Source: Rathayibacter_A sp036510655
GTDB taxonomy: Bacteria > Actinomycetota > Actinomycetes > Actinomycetales > Microbacteriaceae
NCBI GenBank assembly: GCA_036510655.1
Contig: DATCDQ010000061.1
Location: 19,772 to 83,771 of the forward strand
Direction of reading: 5' to 3'
DNA length: 64,000 bases
The notes under the pieces are model-generated. The model had not been told where the DNA came from. It searched no databases and saw only the letters and a program-made list of their open reading frames with translations. Positions 18,982 to 26,784 of the stretch are shown piece by piece (the first letter of the stretch is position 1; every line of letters starts with the position of its first letter). Both the position numbers and the translations under genes were made by a program.

Positions 18982-20162
18982 GGGGACACCTCGATCGGAT
19001 GTGTCGGCCCCGGCCGCCGTTCAGAGCCGTGGCTGCGCACCTCGCGACCGCTTCCGAGACGTGCGGATGCGGAGCCCCACGATTCGAGCACGGCTCGGAC
19101 GTCGTCACGGCGTTCGTTCTCGATGGCGGTGCGATAGGCATCCTCCATGACCACGGCGATCTCGACGGTGCCCGCTCGATCGGCCGAGAGCACGGCGGCT
19201 TCGACCATGGCCAGGCTGTGCACGTTCGAATGCACTTCTCCGGATGGCGCCACGCCGGTCCTCAGCGCCTCGACGAATTCATCCAGGGCTCCGGCGATCT
19301 CCGCCCGCACCGGATCCACTCGACCGGCACTGGGCGGTGCACCGTCGACGTACTCGACCGCAGGCTCCCTCTCGCCATCCCAGGTCGCGGTGCCGCGTGA
19401 TCCGCTGACCCGCCAGTTCCCGTTCCAAGACGTCTCCAGCCCCGGGCTGCACCAGCTGCCCACATAGCTGTAACGTGTGCCGCCCTCGAATTCGAATAGG
19501 GCGGTGGCCGCGGCATCGCCCCGGTACCAACTCCAGCTCGGGTTGAAGGTGCGGCAGTCGACCGTCACCGGATCCGCGTCGAGCAGATACCGTGCCACGT
19601 CGAAAGCGTGGATCGCCATGTCGATCAGCAGTGGATGCGCCATCTCGTCACGGAAACCGCCGAAGTGCGGCGCTTTGAAGAACTCTGTCGTCACCGCGCC
19701 GATGTCGCCGAGCGTTGGCACGATGTCTCTCAACTCAGCGAGAGCAGGGTAGTAGCGACGTGACTGGCTTGTCATCAGCAGGCGGCCGGAGATCTCCGAC
19801 GCGGCGATCAGCGACAGCGTCTCTGAGACTGTCGGGGCGATCGGCTTCTCGCACAGCACAGGCAGGCCGGCGAAAAGCGCCTCCGTGTTGACGGCGTGGT
19901 GCGCGGGCGGAACGGTCACGTCGATCACCGCCTCGGCGCCCGACTCGTCGGCGACTGCGGTAAGCGAGCCACCGACGGTCACGGAGAGCCTATGCTCGGC
20001 CACCACGCGTTGCGCCAAGGCGAGGTCAAGGTCGACGAGTCCGACCAGTTCGACGTTCGTGGATTCCTCGACCACACGCATCCAGTGTTGTCCCATGTTC
20101 CCGGCACCGACGAGCACGACTCGAACCGGGCCGTTATCGGGGAGAGTGGCGAACGAGGTCAC
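18978..20162 (-). CDS. Gfo/Idh/MocA-family oxidoreductase
   Basis: 394 residues. The Rossmann motif VGAGNMGQHW (18-27) and the family's EKP motif (CEKPIAP) with the substrate-binding C-terminal alpha/beta domain identify the family. Such enzymes oxidise or reduce sugars, inositols or glycosides with bound NAD(P). The substrate cannot be read from the sequence. Start GTG 20162 overlaps the ThuA gene upstream by 4 bases, and the stop overlaps GH127. A ThuA-dehydrogenase pair suggests a 3-keto-sugar or similar redox step on imported sugar (inference). About 30 residues at the C-terminus are Pro/Arg/Ser-rich and probably disordered. Confidence 0.9.
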   Translation of the reverse strand: MTSFATLPDNGPVRVVLVGAGNMGQHWMRVVEESTNVELVGLVDLDLALAQRVVAEHRLSVTVGGSLTAVADESGAEAVIDVTVPPAHHAVNTEALFAGLPVLCEKPIAPTVSETLSLIAASEISGRLLMTSQSRRYYPALAELRDIVPTLGDIGAVTTEFFKAPHFGGFRDEMAHPLLIDMAIHAFDVARYLLDADPVTVDCRTFNPSWSWYRGDAAATALFEFEGGTRYSYVGSWCSPGLETSWNGNWRVSGSRGTATWDGEREPAVEYVDGAPPSAGRVDPVRAEIAGALDEFVEALRTGVAPSGEVHSNVHSLAMVEAAVLSADRAGTVEIAVVMEDAYRTAIENERRDDVRAVLESWGSASARLGSGREVRSHGSERRPGPTHPIEVSP

Positions 20163-20956
20163 TCGTGCTCACCCGTGTTCTGCATGGCGCCCTGATAATC
20201 CTTGCCGTTGAAGAAGTCTCCCGAGTCATACCGCAGCAACACCGGCAGCTTCCGAGCGGGTCGCTCGGATGCCGCCCAGGCGACGCCGTTGGCGATGACC
20301 CTGCGCACATCCTTGTGATGATAGACGGGGAAGTCCTGGTCGCCGGGGCTGAAGTAGAAGATCTTGCCGTTGCCGCGCCGATACGTGATGCCGCTGCGGA
20401 ACACCTCTCCCCCGGAGAACGAACTGATGAAGACGATCTCGTCGGGGCGCGGAATGTCGAACTGCTCGCCGTACATCTCCTGCTGCGGGATCTCGATCGG
20501 ATGCGGTACCCCCTGGGCGATCGGATGCGTCGGGTCGACCGTCCAGACAAGCTCACGATCCTGCTCACTGCGCCAGCGCAGCGTGCAGGTCGTGCCCATC
20601 AGCTTGGTGAAGATCTTCGACCAGTGCCCGGAGTGCAGCACGACCAGGCCCATGCCCTCCAGCACGTGCCTGTGCACGCGCTCGACGACCTCGTCTGAGA
20701 CCTCGGCGTGGGCGGCGTGCCCCCACCAGGTGAGCACGTCTGTCTCTGCAAGCCGCTCCTCGGTCAGTCCGTGCTCGGGATCGTCCAGCAACGCGGTCGT
20801 GACGGACACCCTGTCGCCGAGGTTCTCTTCGATCCCCGCCTTGATGGCGTTGTGCATGCCATCGGGATAGATTTCGGCCACGTGTGGCTCGACCTGCTCG
20901 TGGCGGTTCTCACCCCAGACGACGACGCGCAGAGGCCGGTCGGCAGTGATATTCAT
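20159..20956 (-). CDS. ThuA-domain protein
   Basis: 265 residues. The class-I glutamine-amidotransferase-like ThuA fold is recognisable from VVVWGENRHEQ at the N-terminus, the DVLTWWGHAAH strand and the LVVLHSGHWSKIF segment. Relatives (ThuA of Sinorhizobium) take part in trehalose, maltitol or sucrose use through 3-keto derivatives; the exact reaction is not settled. ATG 20956 is chosen over longer frames because AAGGAG lies 7-12 bases upstream. It is separated from the permease upstream by 61 bases and coupled to the dehydrogenase downstream. Confidence 0.88.
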   Translation of the reverse strand: MNITADRPLRVVVWGENRHEQVEPHVAEIYPDGMHNAIKAGIEENLGDRVSVTTALLDDPEHGLTEERLAETDVLTWWGHAAHAEVSDEVVERVHRHVLEGMGLVVLHSGHWSKIFTKLMGTTCTLRWRSEQDRELVWTVDPTHPIAQGVPHPIEIPQQEMYGEQFDIPRPDEIVFISSFSGGEVFRSGITYRRGNGKIFYFSPGDQDFPVYHHKDVRRVIANGVAWAASERPARKLPVLLRYDSGDFFNGKDYQGAMQNTGEHE

Positions 20957-21017
20957 CGGGTTCTCCTTTTTGTTGAGTGAAGTAGCGCGGCAGGCGCAGT
21001 GAACTTGTTCGGCCGAA

Positions 21018-21878
21018 TCACTTGATCGCGCCGCCGAGCGCACCCGCCGCGATGTACTTCTGAGCGAGGATGAGCAGGATTCCCGCCGGGATGGACGCGA
21101 TCACGGCCGTGGCCATGACCGGCCCCCACTGCTGCACGTTCGCGCCCAGATAGTTGTAGATTCCGAGCGTGATCGGGCGCACGGCCGGCGTACTGGTCAG
21201 GGTCAGCGCGAAGAGGAAGTCCCCCCAGGCACCCAGAAACGTGAACAGCGCGGCCGTGACGATCGCGTTTTTGCTGATCGGCACGACGATCGAGACGAAA
21301 GCCCTGAAGTTGTTCGCGCCGTCCACCAGCGCGGCTTCGACCAGGCTCTGCGGAATGGACGCCATGAAGGCGCGCATCAGGATGATCGCGAACGGGATCT
21401 GAGCCGCGCTGTCCGCCAGGATCAGGCCGAGGTAGGAGTTGAGCAGGCCCCAGTTGTTGAACAGTGTGTACAGTGCGTTGGCAATCACGATCGTCGGGAT
21501 CATCTGCGTGATCAGGAGCACGAACACGAACGCGGTCATCCCCTTCATCTTGAAGCGAGCGAGACCGTAGGCTGCCGGGGTGGCGACCAGGAGAGTCAGC
21601 GCCACGGCGCTCACCGAGATGATCAGGCTGGTCACAAGGTTGGGCCACTGCTGCTGGATCGCGGCATCGTAACCGGCGAAGGTCGGGTGGAAGGGGAACC
21701 AGGCGGTATTCGCAGCACCCGAGTTCGCTTGCAGGCTGCTGTTGATCATCCAGTAGACCGGGAAGATCATCACAGCCAGGAAAATGATGCCGAGCACAGT
21801 CATCGGCCACGTTCTGGCGTGCCTGCGACGGTTGGTCGGCGAACCCGTCGCCAGCACGATCGCTTGAGTCACCGTCAT
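21018..21878 (-). CDS. Sugar ABC transporter permease (MalG type)
   Basis: 286 residues with six predicted helices and the EAA loop VEAALVDGANNFRAFVSIV. The frame upstream is open for another 86 codons, but that stretch is Arg/Gly-rich non-membrane sequence antisense-like in character and overlaps the partner permease. ATG 21878 gives a normal MalG start and a 4-base ATGA overlap with the MalF-type gene. CUT1 family, no ATPase in the cluster. Confidence 0.92.
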   Translation of the reverse strand: MTVTQAIVLATGSPTNRRRHARTWPMTVLGIIFLAVMIFPVYWMINSSLQANSGAANTAWFPFHPTFAGYDAAIQQQWPNLVTSLIISVSAVALTLLVATPAAYGLARFKMKGMTAFVFVLLITQMIPTIVIANALYTLFNNWGLLNSYLGLILADSAAQIPFAIILMRAFMASIPQSLVEAALVDGANNFRAFVSIVVPISKNAIVTAALFTFLGAWGDFLFALTLTSTPAVRPITLGIYNYLGANVQQWGPVMATAVIASIPAGILLILAQKYIAAGALGGAIK

Positions 21879-22828
21879 TCGTCGACCCCCTTGCGGTTGA
21901 TATAGAGATAGATCATCGCGAAGACCAGCGAGACGGCGATCAACACGTTGCTGACCGACGCGCCCTCGCCGAACATGAATTGAACGAAGGACTTGTGGTA
22001 CGCCCAGGTCGCGAGGGTTTCCGTCGAGTTCGCCGGACCGCCGCCCGTCAATCCGAGGATGATGTCGACGACTTTGAGCGTGTACACCACCCCGAGAACG
22101 ATCACGACGCTGACCACGGGGCGGATGCTCGGCCAAGTGATGTGCCGGAACGCACGCCAGCCGACGGCGCCGTCGAGGGAGGCCGCCTCGTACAACTCCT
22201 CAGGCACCGACTGCAGCCCGCTATAGAGAATGGTCGTGTTGAACGGGATGCCCAGCCAGATGTTCACTCCGATCACGGCGATCAGCGCCAAGCTCGGGCT
22301 GACCAGCCACGGAAGCGGACTCACGCCGAACAGGCTGAGGAACTGGTTCAGTGCGCCACTGCCCTGGTCGAGGATCCACTTCCACACCGCGGCGGATGCG
22401 ATGAGCGGAAGCAGCCACGGCAGCAGCAGAAGTGAACGCAGGAATCCGCTCAACGGGAAGTGACGTTTGAAGAACAGCGCGAGCCCGAGCCCGATGCTGA
22501 ACTGCAGCACGATCGACCCGATCGTGAAGAGGGCGGTGTTGACGATCGTCGTCGTGAAAATCGAGTCGCTGAAGATGCTCAGATAGTTGGCGAACCCGAC
22601 CCAGGGCGCGGCACCCGTGTAGAACGTGGCTGTCGTGTAGTTCTGCAGCGACATCACCACGTTCTCGATGATCGGGTAACCGAAGAACACCAACACGAAC
22701 ACGATGGCCGGGGCCACGAACAGCCACTTCGTCACGGAGCGCGCGATACGCGACGTGCGTCGCGGTGCTCTCCTGTCGTGCAGCTGAGACCCGGCCCTGC
22801 GATCAAGGCCGGCATCTACTGAGGTCAT
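21875..22828 (-). CDS. Sugar ABC transporter permease (MalF type)
   Basis: 317 residues. A basic N-terminus of about 30 residues is followed by six predicted helices and the EAA loop (YEAASLDGAVGWRAFRHITW). ATG 22828 has AAAGGAG 7 bases upstream. It lies 63 bases after the binding-protein gene, across a hairpin that should lower permease expression relative to the binding protein. Confidence 0.93.
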   Translation of the reverse strand: MTSVDAGLDRRAGSQLHDRRAPRRTSRIARSVTKWLFVAPAIVFVLVFFGYPIIENVVMSLQNYTTATFYTGAAPWVGFANYLSIFSDSIFTTTIVNTALFTIGSIVLQFSIGLGLALFFKRHFPLSGFLRSLLLLPWLLPLIASAAVWKWILDQGSGALNQFLSLFGVSPLPWLVSPSLALIAVIGVNIWLGIPFNTTILYSGLQSVPEELYEAASLDGAVGWRAFRHITWPSIRPVVSVVIVLGVVYTLKVVDIILGLTGGGPANSTETLATWAYHKSFVQFMFGEGASVSNVLIAVSLVFAMIYLYINRKGVDE

Positions 22829-22853
22829 CTCACGCTCCTTTGCGGATCGGACC

Positions 22854-22883
22854 CCGGGCAGGCGGCAGCTGTCGCCTGCCCGG
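22854..22883 (-). terminator. Attenuating hairpin between binding protein and permease
   Basis: Perfect 11-bp stem CCGGGCAGGCG / CGCCTGCCCGG with an 8-base loop, starting 8 bases after the stop of the solute-binding protein (22892). No T run. Hairpins at this position commonly stabilise or partly terminate the message so that binding protein exceeds permease. Confidence 0.6.
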
Positions 22884-22891
22884 CGTCGTCG

Positions 22892-24130
22892 CTACTTGTT
22901 TTGTGCCTGCGCCTGTTGGAGCGCCGCCTGCGGAGTTGCCTTGCCCGTCAGTGCGAGTTGCACACCCGTGTAGATGGCGGTCGCGGCGGTCGGCCACTTC
23001 GGCCCGAGCTGCGCCGTGCGGGCGCGAGCGGTCTTCACCGTTTCGACGAACGACTCGACCTGGGGGTGTGACTTCGCCCACGTCGCTGCGGATGCCTCAT
23101 CAGCCGGCAGGTTGCCGGAGATCTTGGCAATCTTGAGCTGCGTGGCCGGCTCGTTCAAGCATTCGACGAACTTGCCGGCGAGCGCCATCTTGGTCTTGTC
23201 GCCCGTGTTCGGCACGTTGTACGTCTCGCCACCGAGCGGCGACACAACCTTCTGAGACGCCGTACGCGTGGGGATCGGAACACTGGCGAAGTTGAGACCC
23301 TTTGTCGCATTGAGCACGGGCAGTTGCCATGGGCCATTGATCATCATTGCGGTCTTGCCTGCGACAAACTGGTCATTCACATCTGCCTGTGCCCAGCTGA
23401 CCGAACTCTTGGACATCGATCCGTCATTCTGCAGGTCTACGTCGAACTGCAGCGCCTGCGCGGTGGCCGTCGTGTCGATGTTCTTCTCATTGCCGCCGTT
23501 GCTCCACATGAGGGGCAAGAACTGCCAGGTGCCCTCGTAGGTGTTGATGTTGCTCATGGCAAATCCATACACGCCCTTGCTCTGGTCGGTGAGCTTGAGT
23601 GCGGCGGCCTTGAGTTCGTCCCATGTCTTGGGCGGGGTGACGCCGGCGGCCTTCAGCATGTCGACGTTGTAGTAGAGCGCGATCGAGTTGATCACGGGTG
23701 CGAGACCGTAGACCTGCCCGGCATACGTGCCGGCCTGCACCACAGCGGGCACGTCGCCCTTCGGTGCGCTGACGCCGTAGTCCTTGAGCGGAGTCAACGC
23801 GCCCGTTGCTGCAATCTGCTGTACGTCAGGGTTGTCGAGCATGAGCACGTCGGGCAGAGTCTTCGACGATGCCTGCTGCAACACCTTCGCGATCAGCGCT
23901 GCCCCAGCGACGTGCACGGGGTTGATTTTGGCGCCTATTTGAGTTCCGCACTCTGCGTAAACGGAGTTGTAGCCGCTCATGCTCGGGTTCGCGCTGTAGT
24001 AGTCCTCAACGGTCAGCGTCTGCTTTGCGCCTGAAGTGCTCGAACTGGTCGTTCCCGCGGAACAGGCCGCAAGCGAGAGTGTGATCACCGCCACTCCCGC
24101 GACTGCTTCGATGATGCGTGACTTTTTCAC
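22892..24130 (-). CDS. Extracellular sugar-binding lipoprotein (CUT1)
   Basis: 412 residues. The signal peptide is VKKSRIIEAVAGVAVITLS followed by a lipobox (LAAC). GTG 24130 is chosen because AAAGGAG sits 8 bases before it and the signal peptide begins with the basic KKSR; the longer open frame to 24175 adds a non-signal stretch. The fold is the MalE-like type 1 extracellular solute-binding protein, with a Ser/Thr-rich linker after the lipid Cys. First gene of the long minus-strand run 24130 to 14635; its promoter overlaps a perfect palindromic operator. Confidence 0.93.
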   Translation of the reverse strand: MKKSRIIEAVAGVAVITLSLAACSAGTTSSSTSGAKQTLTVEDYYSANPSMSGYNSVYAECGTQIGAKINPVHVAGAALIAKVLQQASSKTLPDVLMLDNPDVQQIAATGALTPLKDYGVSAPKGDVPAVVQAGTYAGQVYGLAPVINSIALYYNVDMLKAAGVTPPKTWDELKAAALKLTDQSKGVYGFAMSNINTYEGTWQFLPLMWSNGGNEKNIDTTATAQALQFDVDLQNDGSMSKSSVSWAQADVNDQFVAGKTAMMINGPWQLPVLNATKGLNFASVPIPTRTASQKVVSPLGGETYNVPNTGDKTKMALAGKFVECLNEPATQLKIAKISGNLPADEASAATWAKSHPQVESFVETVKTARARTAQLGPKWPTAATAIYTGVQLALTGKATPQAALQQAQAQNK

Positions 24131-24162
24131 GGATGAGCTCCTTTGCTTCGCTTCCAGAGGGA

Positions 24163-24202
24163 ATTCTGCTGTCAACGGATAATTTAGTCAAGCGCTTGAC
24201 TA
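24163..24202 (-). promoter_or_regulatory. Promoter of the importer/hydrolase operon with palindromic operator 1
   Basis: An 18-bp perfect palindrome, TAGTCAAGCGCTTGACTA (24185-24202), contains the -35 hexamer TTGACT (24191-24186, minus strand). A CAGAAT -10 follows after 17 bases (24168-24163). A LacI dimer bound here would block polymerase at the -35 box of the 24130 gene. The central CG and the arm spacing are those of LacI-family operators. Confidence 0.8.
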
Positions 24203-24286
24203 CAGCTTCAAAAATAAAGACCGGGGGGTCTGCGATGAAACTCCGGCAAGTACTTCCCGGTATTGTGCGCGCACGCCGCGCCCAAA

Positions 24287-24324
24287 GTCAAGCGCTTGAC
24301 CAGATTTCGTTATGCGAGTGCAAT
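24287..24324 (+). promoter_or_regulatory. Promoter of the LacI gene with palindromic operator 2
   Basis: GTCAAGCGCTTGAC (24287-24300) is the same core as operator 1, centred exactly 100 bp away. It holds a plus-strand -35 TTGACC (24296-24301), followed after 17 bases by TGCAAT (24319-24324), upstream of the GTG at 24361. This gives a symmetrical divergent control region with autoregulation of the repressor. Confidence 0.75.
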
Positions 24325-24360
24325 ACTGGCTACGGCAAGCCGAAGACAAGGAGATGCACC

Positions 24361-25416
24361 GTGGTGACAATGCAGCAGGTCGCAGACCGCGCGAACGTCT
24401 CCATCTCCACCGTGTCTTTCGTGGTCAACAACACGAAACCGGTGACCCCGCAGACCCGTGAGCGGATTCTCGAGGCGATCGACGCACTCGGCTACCGCAG
24501 GAACGCCACGGCCCGGGCGTTAGCGACCCGTCGATCACACGTTATCGCGCTGCTGTACCCGTTGATGGAGCGCAACCTCAACTCCTTCGTTGAAGCTGCG
24601 GCCGCAGCTGCGGAAGCGCAGGGTTATCACCTGATGCTCTGGCCCGTGCGCCCAGACAATCAAGCTGCCGAGGTGACCTCCCTGATCAAAAGCGGAATCG
24701 CCGACGGTGTCCTCCTCCTGGAGGTGCAGCTGGACGACGAGAGGGTCGCAAAACTGCGCGAGGCGAACGCGCCGTTCGCCCTGATCGGGCGCACGCGCGA
24801 CACCGACGGCATCGACTTTGTCGACATCGACTTCGAACAGGCCACGACGGATGCCGTCGACTACCTCGCCGGGCTCGGCCACCGGCAGCTCGCACTGGTG
24901 ATCGAAGAATTCGACGGCACAGCGCTGGCCGGCTATAGCCCGCCGACGCGTGCGGAGCAGACCTTCCGCAACGCGACGGCCGACCTGGGCCTGGACGGCC
25001 GAGTGTTCCGCGTCCCGCGTGATCCGCTGGCCGAACTCGCCCTAGCCCACCAGCTTGTCGAGCAGGCACCACAGACGACGGCGATCATCGTCATGCACGA
25101 CGAGGCGAGCTTCGGGCTGGTGAACGGGTTGCGGCGACGCGCCGTTGCGATACCAGGCGACCTCTCGATCGTCTCGATCGCGCCAGCCACCGCCCTGGGA
25201 CTGCTCATCGATCCGGGCCTGACCACCTACGATGCGCCCGGCGGCGAGCTCGGCGGGCGCGCGGCCGAGGCGCTGATCGCACATCTGAAGGGGCGAGACG
25301 GCCCACCGACCCAGGTCCTGGTCGCCTGCCAGCGGCACGACGGCGCCTCGGTCGGGCTCGCACCAACAGGCAGGCCACCGTTGGACACCCTCCAGTCGGT
25401 GAGCACAAAGGGATGA
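24361..25416 (+). CDS. LacI-family transcriptional repressor of the importer/hydrolase operon
   Basis: 351 residues. Helix-turn-helix at 3-24 (MQQVADRANVSISTVSFVVN), then the usual hinge and sugar-sensing domain. GTG 24361 is chosen because AAGGAG (24348-24353) lies 7 bases upstream and the HTH starts at once; the 81 open codons upstream contain both operators and no protein signal. Divergent from the 24130 operon and flanked by two copies of the palindrome GTCAAGCGCTTGAC, which are almost certainly its own binding sites. Downstream lies xylA, 65 bases away. Confidence 0.92.
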   Translation: MVTMQQVADRANVSISTVSFVVNNTKPVTPQTRERILEAIDALGYRRNATARALATRRSHVIALLYPLMERNLNSFVEAAAAAAEAQGYHLMLWPVRPDNQAAEVTSLIKSGIADGVLLLEVQLDDERVAKLREANAPFALIGRTRDTDGIDFVDIDFEQATTDAVDYLAGLGHRQLALVIEEFDGTALAGYSPPTRAEQTFRNATADLGLDGRVFRVPRDPLAELALAHQLVEQAPQTTAIIVMHDEASFGLVNGLRRRAVAIPGDLSIVSIAPATALGLLIDPGLTTYDAPGGELGGRAAEALIAHLKGRDGPPTQVLVACQRHDGASVGLAPTGRPPLDTLQSVSTKG

Positions 25417-25481
25417 CTCAACATGGCTTTCCTGATATGTTCTAAGTAACAACAAATCATCAAGGAAGCTGAAGGACAACC

Positions 25482-26675
25482 ATGGTTGCAACACCCACCC
25501 GCGAAGACAAGTTTTCCTTTGGTCTGTGGACCATCGGCTACAACGGCACCGACCCGTTCGGCGGTCCGACCCGCCCGCAGCTCGACGTCGTCGAGGCCGT
25601 TAACAAGCTCAACGAACTCGGCGCATACGGCCTGACCTTCCACGACGACGATCTGTTCGCGTTCGGATCGACGGATGCTGCGCGGCAGAAGCAGATTGAC
25701 CGCCTCAAGCAGGTGCTCGCCGACACCGGCATCATCGTGCCGATGATCACCACCAACCTGTTCAGCGCCCCCGTCTTCAAGGACGGCGGCTTCACCTCGA
25801 ACGACCGCGCGGTCCGCCGATTCGCACTGCGCAAAGTGCTGCGCAACCTCGACCTCGCCGCAGAGCTCGGCGCGAAGACATTCGTGATGTGGGGCGGACG
25901 CGAGGGTGCAGAATACGACTCGGCCAAGGACATCCAGGCGGCGCTCGAGCGCTACCGCGAGGCCGTCAACCTGCTCGGCGACTACGTCACGGACAAGGGC
26001 TACGACATCCGCTTCGCGATCGAGCCGAAGCCGAACGAGCCGCGCGGCGACATCCTGCTGCCGACGCTCGGTCACGCGCTCGCGTTCATCACGACGCTCG
26101 AGCGGCCTGAGCTGGTCGGCATCAACCCCGAGGTCGGCCACGAGCAGATGGCCGGGCTGAACTACGCCGCCGGCATCGCGCAGGCGCTGTACCAGGGCAA
26201 GCTGTTCCACATCGACCTGAACGGCCAGCGCGGCATCAAGTACGACCAAGACCTCGTCTTCGGTCACGGCGACCTGCAGAACGCGTTCGCGCTCGTGGAC
26301 ATCCTCGAAAACGGTGGTCCGAACGGCGGCCCGTCCTACGACGGCCCGCGCCACTTCGACTACAAGCCGTCGCGCACGGAAGACATTTCGGGCGTATGGG
26401 ACTCGGCCGCCGCGAACATGCGCACCTACCTTCTGCTGAAGGAGCGCGCGGCCGCGTTCCGCGCTGACCCAGAGGTGCAGGAAGCGCTTGCCGCCTCGCG
26501 TGTGCCCGAGCTTTCTGTACCGACACTGGGTGCGGGCGAGTCGTACGACGACCTGCTGGCCGACCGCAGCGCATTCGAGGACTTCGACGCCGATTCGTAC
26601 TTCGGTGCAAAAGGCTTCGGCTTCGTGCGGTTGCAGCAGCTGGCACTCGAGCACCTGCTCGGCGCTCGCGGCTGA
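25482..26675 (+). CDS. xylA: Xylose isomerase
   Basis: 397 residues, a short class I (Streptomyces-type) xylose isomerase. Catalytic His54 and Asp57 lie in LTFHDDDLF, and metal/substrate ligands Glu181 and Lys183 in IEPKPNEPRGD, the same numbers as in the Streptomyces enzymes. It converts D-xylose to D-xylulose in the cytoplasm using two divalent metal ions. AAGGA (25472-25476) lies 5 bases before ATG 25482. The 65-base leader holds a weak promoter candidate (ATGACT 25413-25418, TATGTT 25436-25441) and an AACAACAAA stretch; I see no palindrome and no ROK-type xylR gene in the window. Followed by xylB after a palindromic repeat. Confidence 0.97.
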   Translation: MVATPTREDKFSFGLWTIGYNGTDPFGGPTRPQLDVVEAVNKLNELGAYGLTFHDDDLFAFGSTDAARQKQIDRLKQVLADTGIIVPMITTNLFSAPVFKDGGFTSNDRAVRRFALRKVLRNLDLAAELGAKTFVMWGGREGAEYDSAKDIQAALERYREAVNLLGDYVTDKGYDIRFAIEPKPNEPRGDILLPTLGHALAFITTLERPELVGINPEVGHEQMAGLNYAAGIAQALYQGKLFHIDLNGQRGIKYDQDLVFGHGDLQNAFALVDILENGGPNGGPSYDGPRHFDYKPSRTEDISGVWDSAAANMRTYLLLKERAAAFRADPEVQEALAASRVPELSVPTLGAGESYDDLLADRSAFEDFDADSYFGAKGFGFVRLQQLALEHLLGARG

Positions 26676-26696
26676 GGCTAAACTCTCTACCACCCT

Positions 26697-26762
26697 CCGC
26701 TGAGGTGCGGACTTCGGTCGCTTTCCCCCGGGTAATAACGACCGAAGTCCGCACCTCAGCGG
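26697..26762. repeat. Palindromic intergenic repeat, copy A
   Basis: Perfect 24-bp inverted arms (26697-26720 and 26739-26762) with core GAGGTGCGGACTTCGGTCG and an 18-base loop. It lies between xylA and xylB, where it would form a strong hairpin in the xylAB message. Three close relatives occur at 28432, 54929 and 58586. Confidence 0.85.
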
Positions 26763-26784
26763 GTGTTTCACGCAAGGAGCACAG

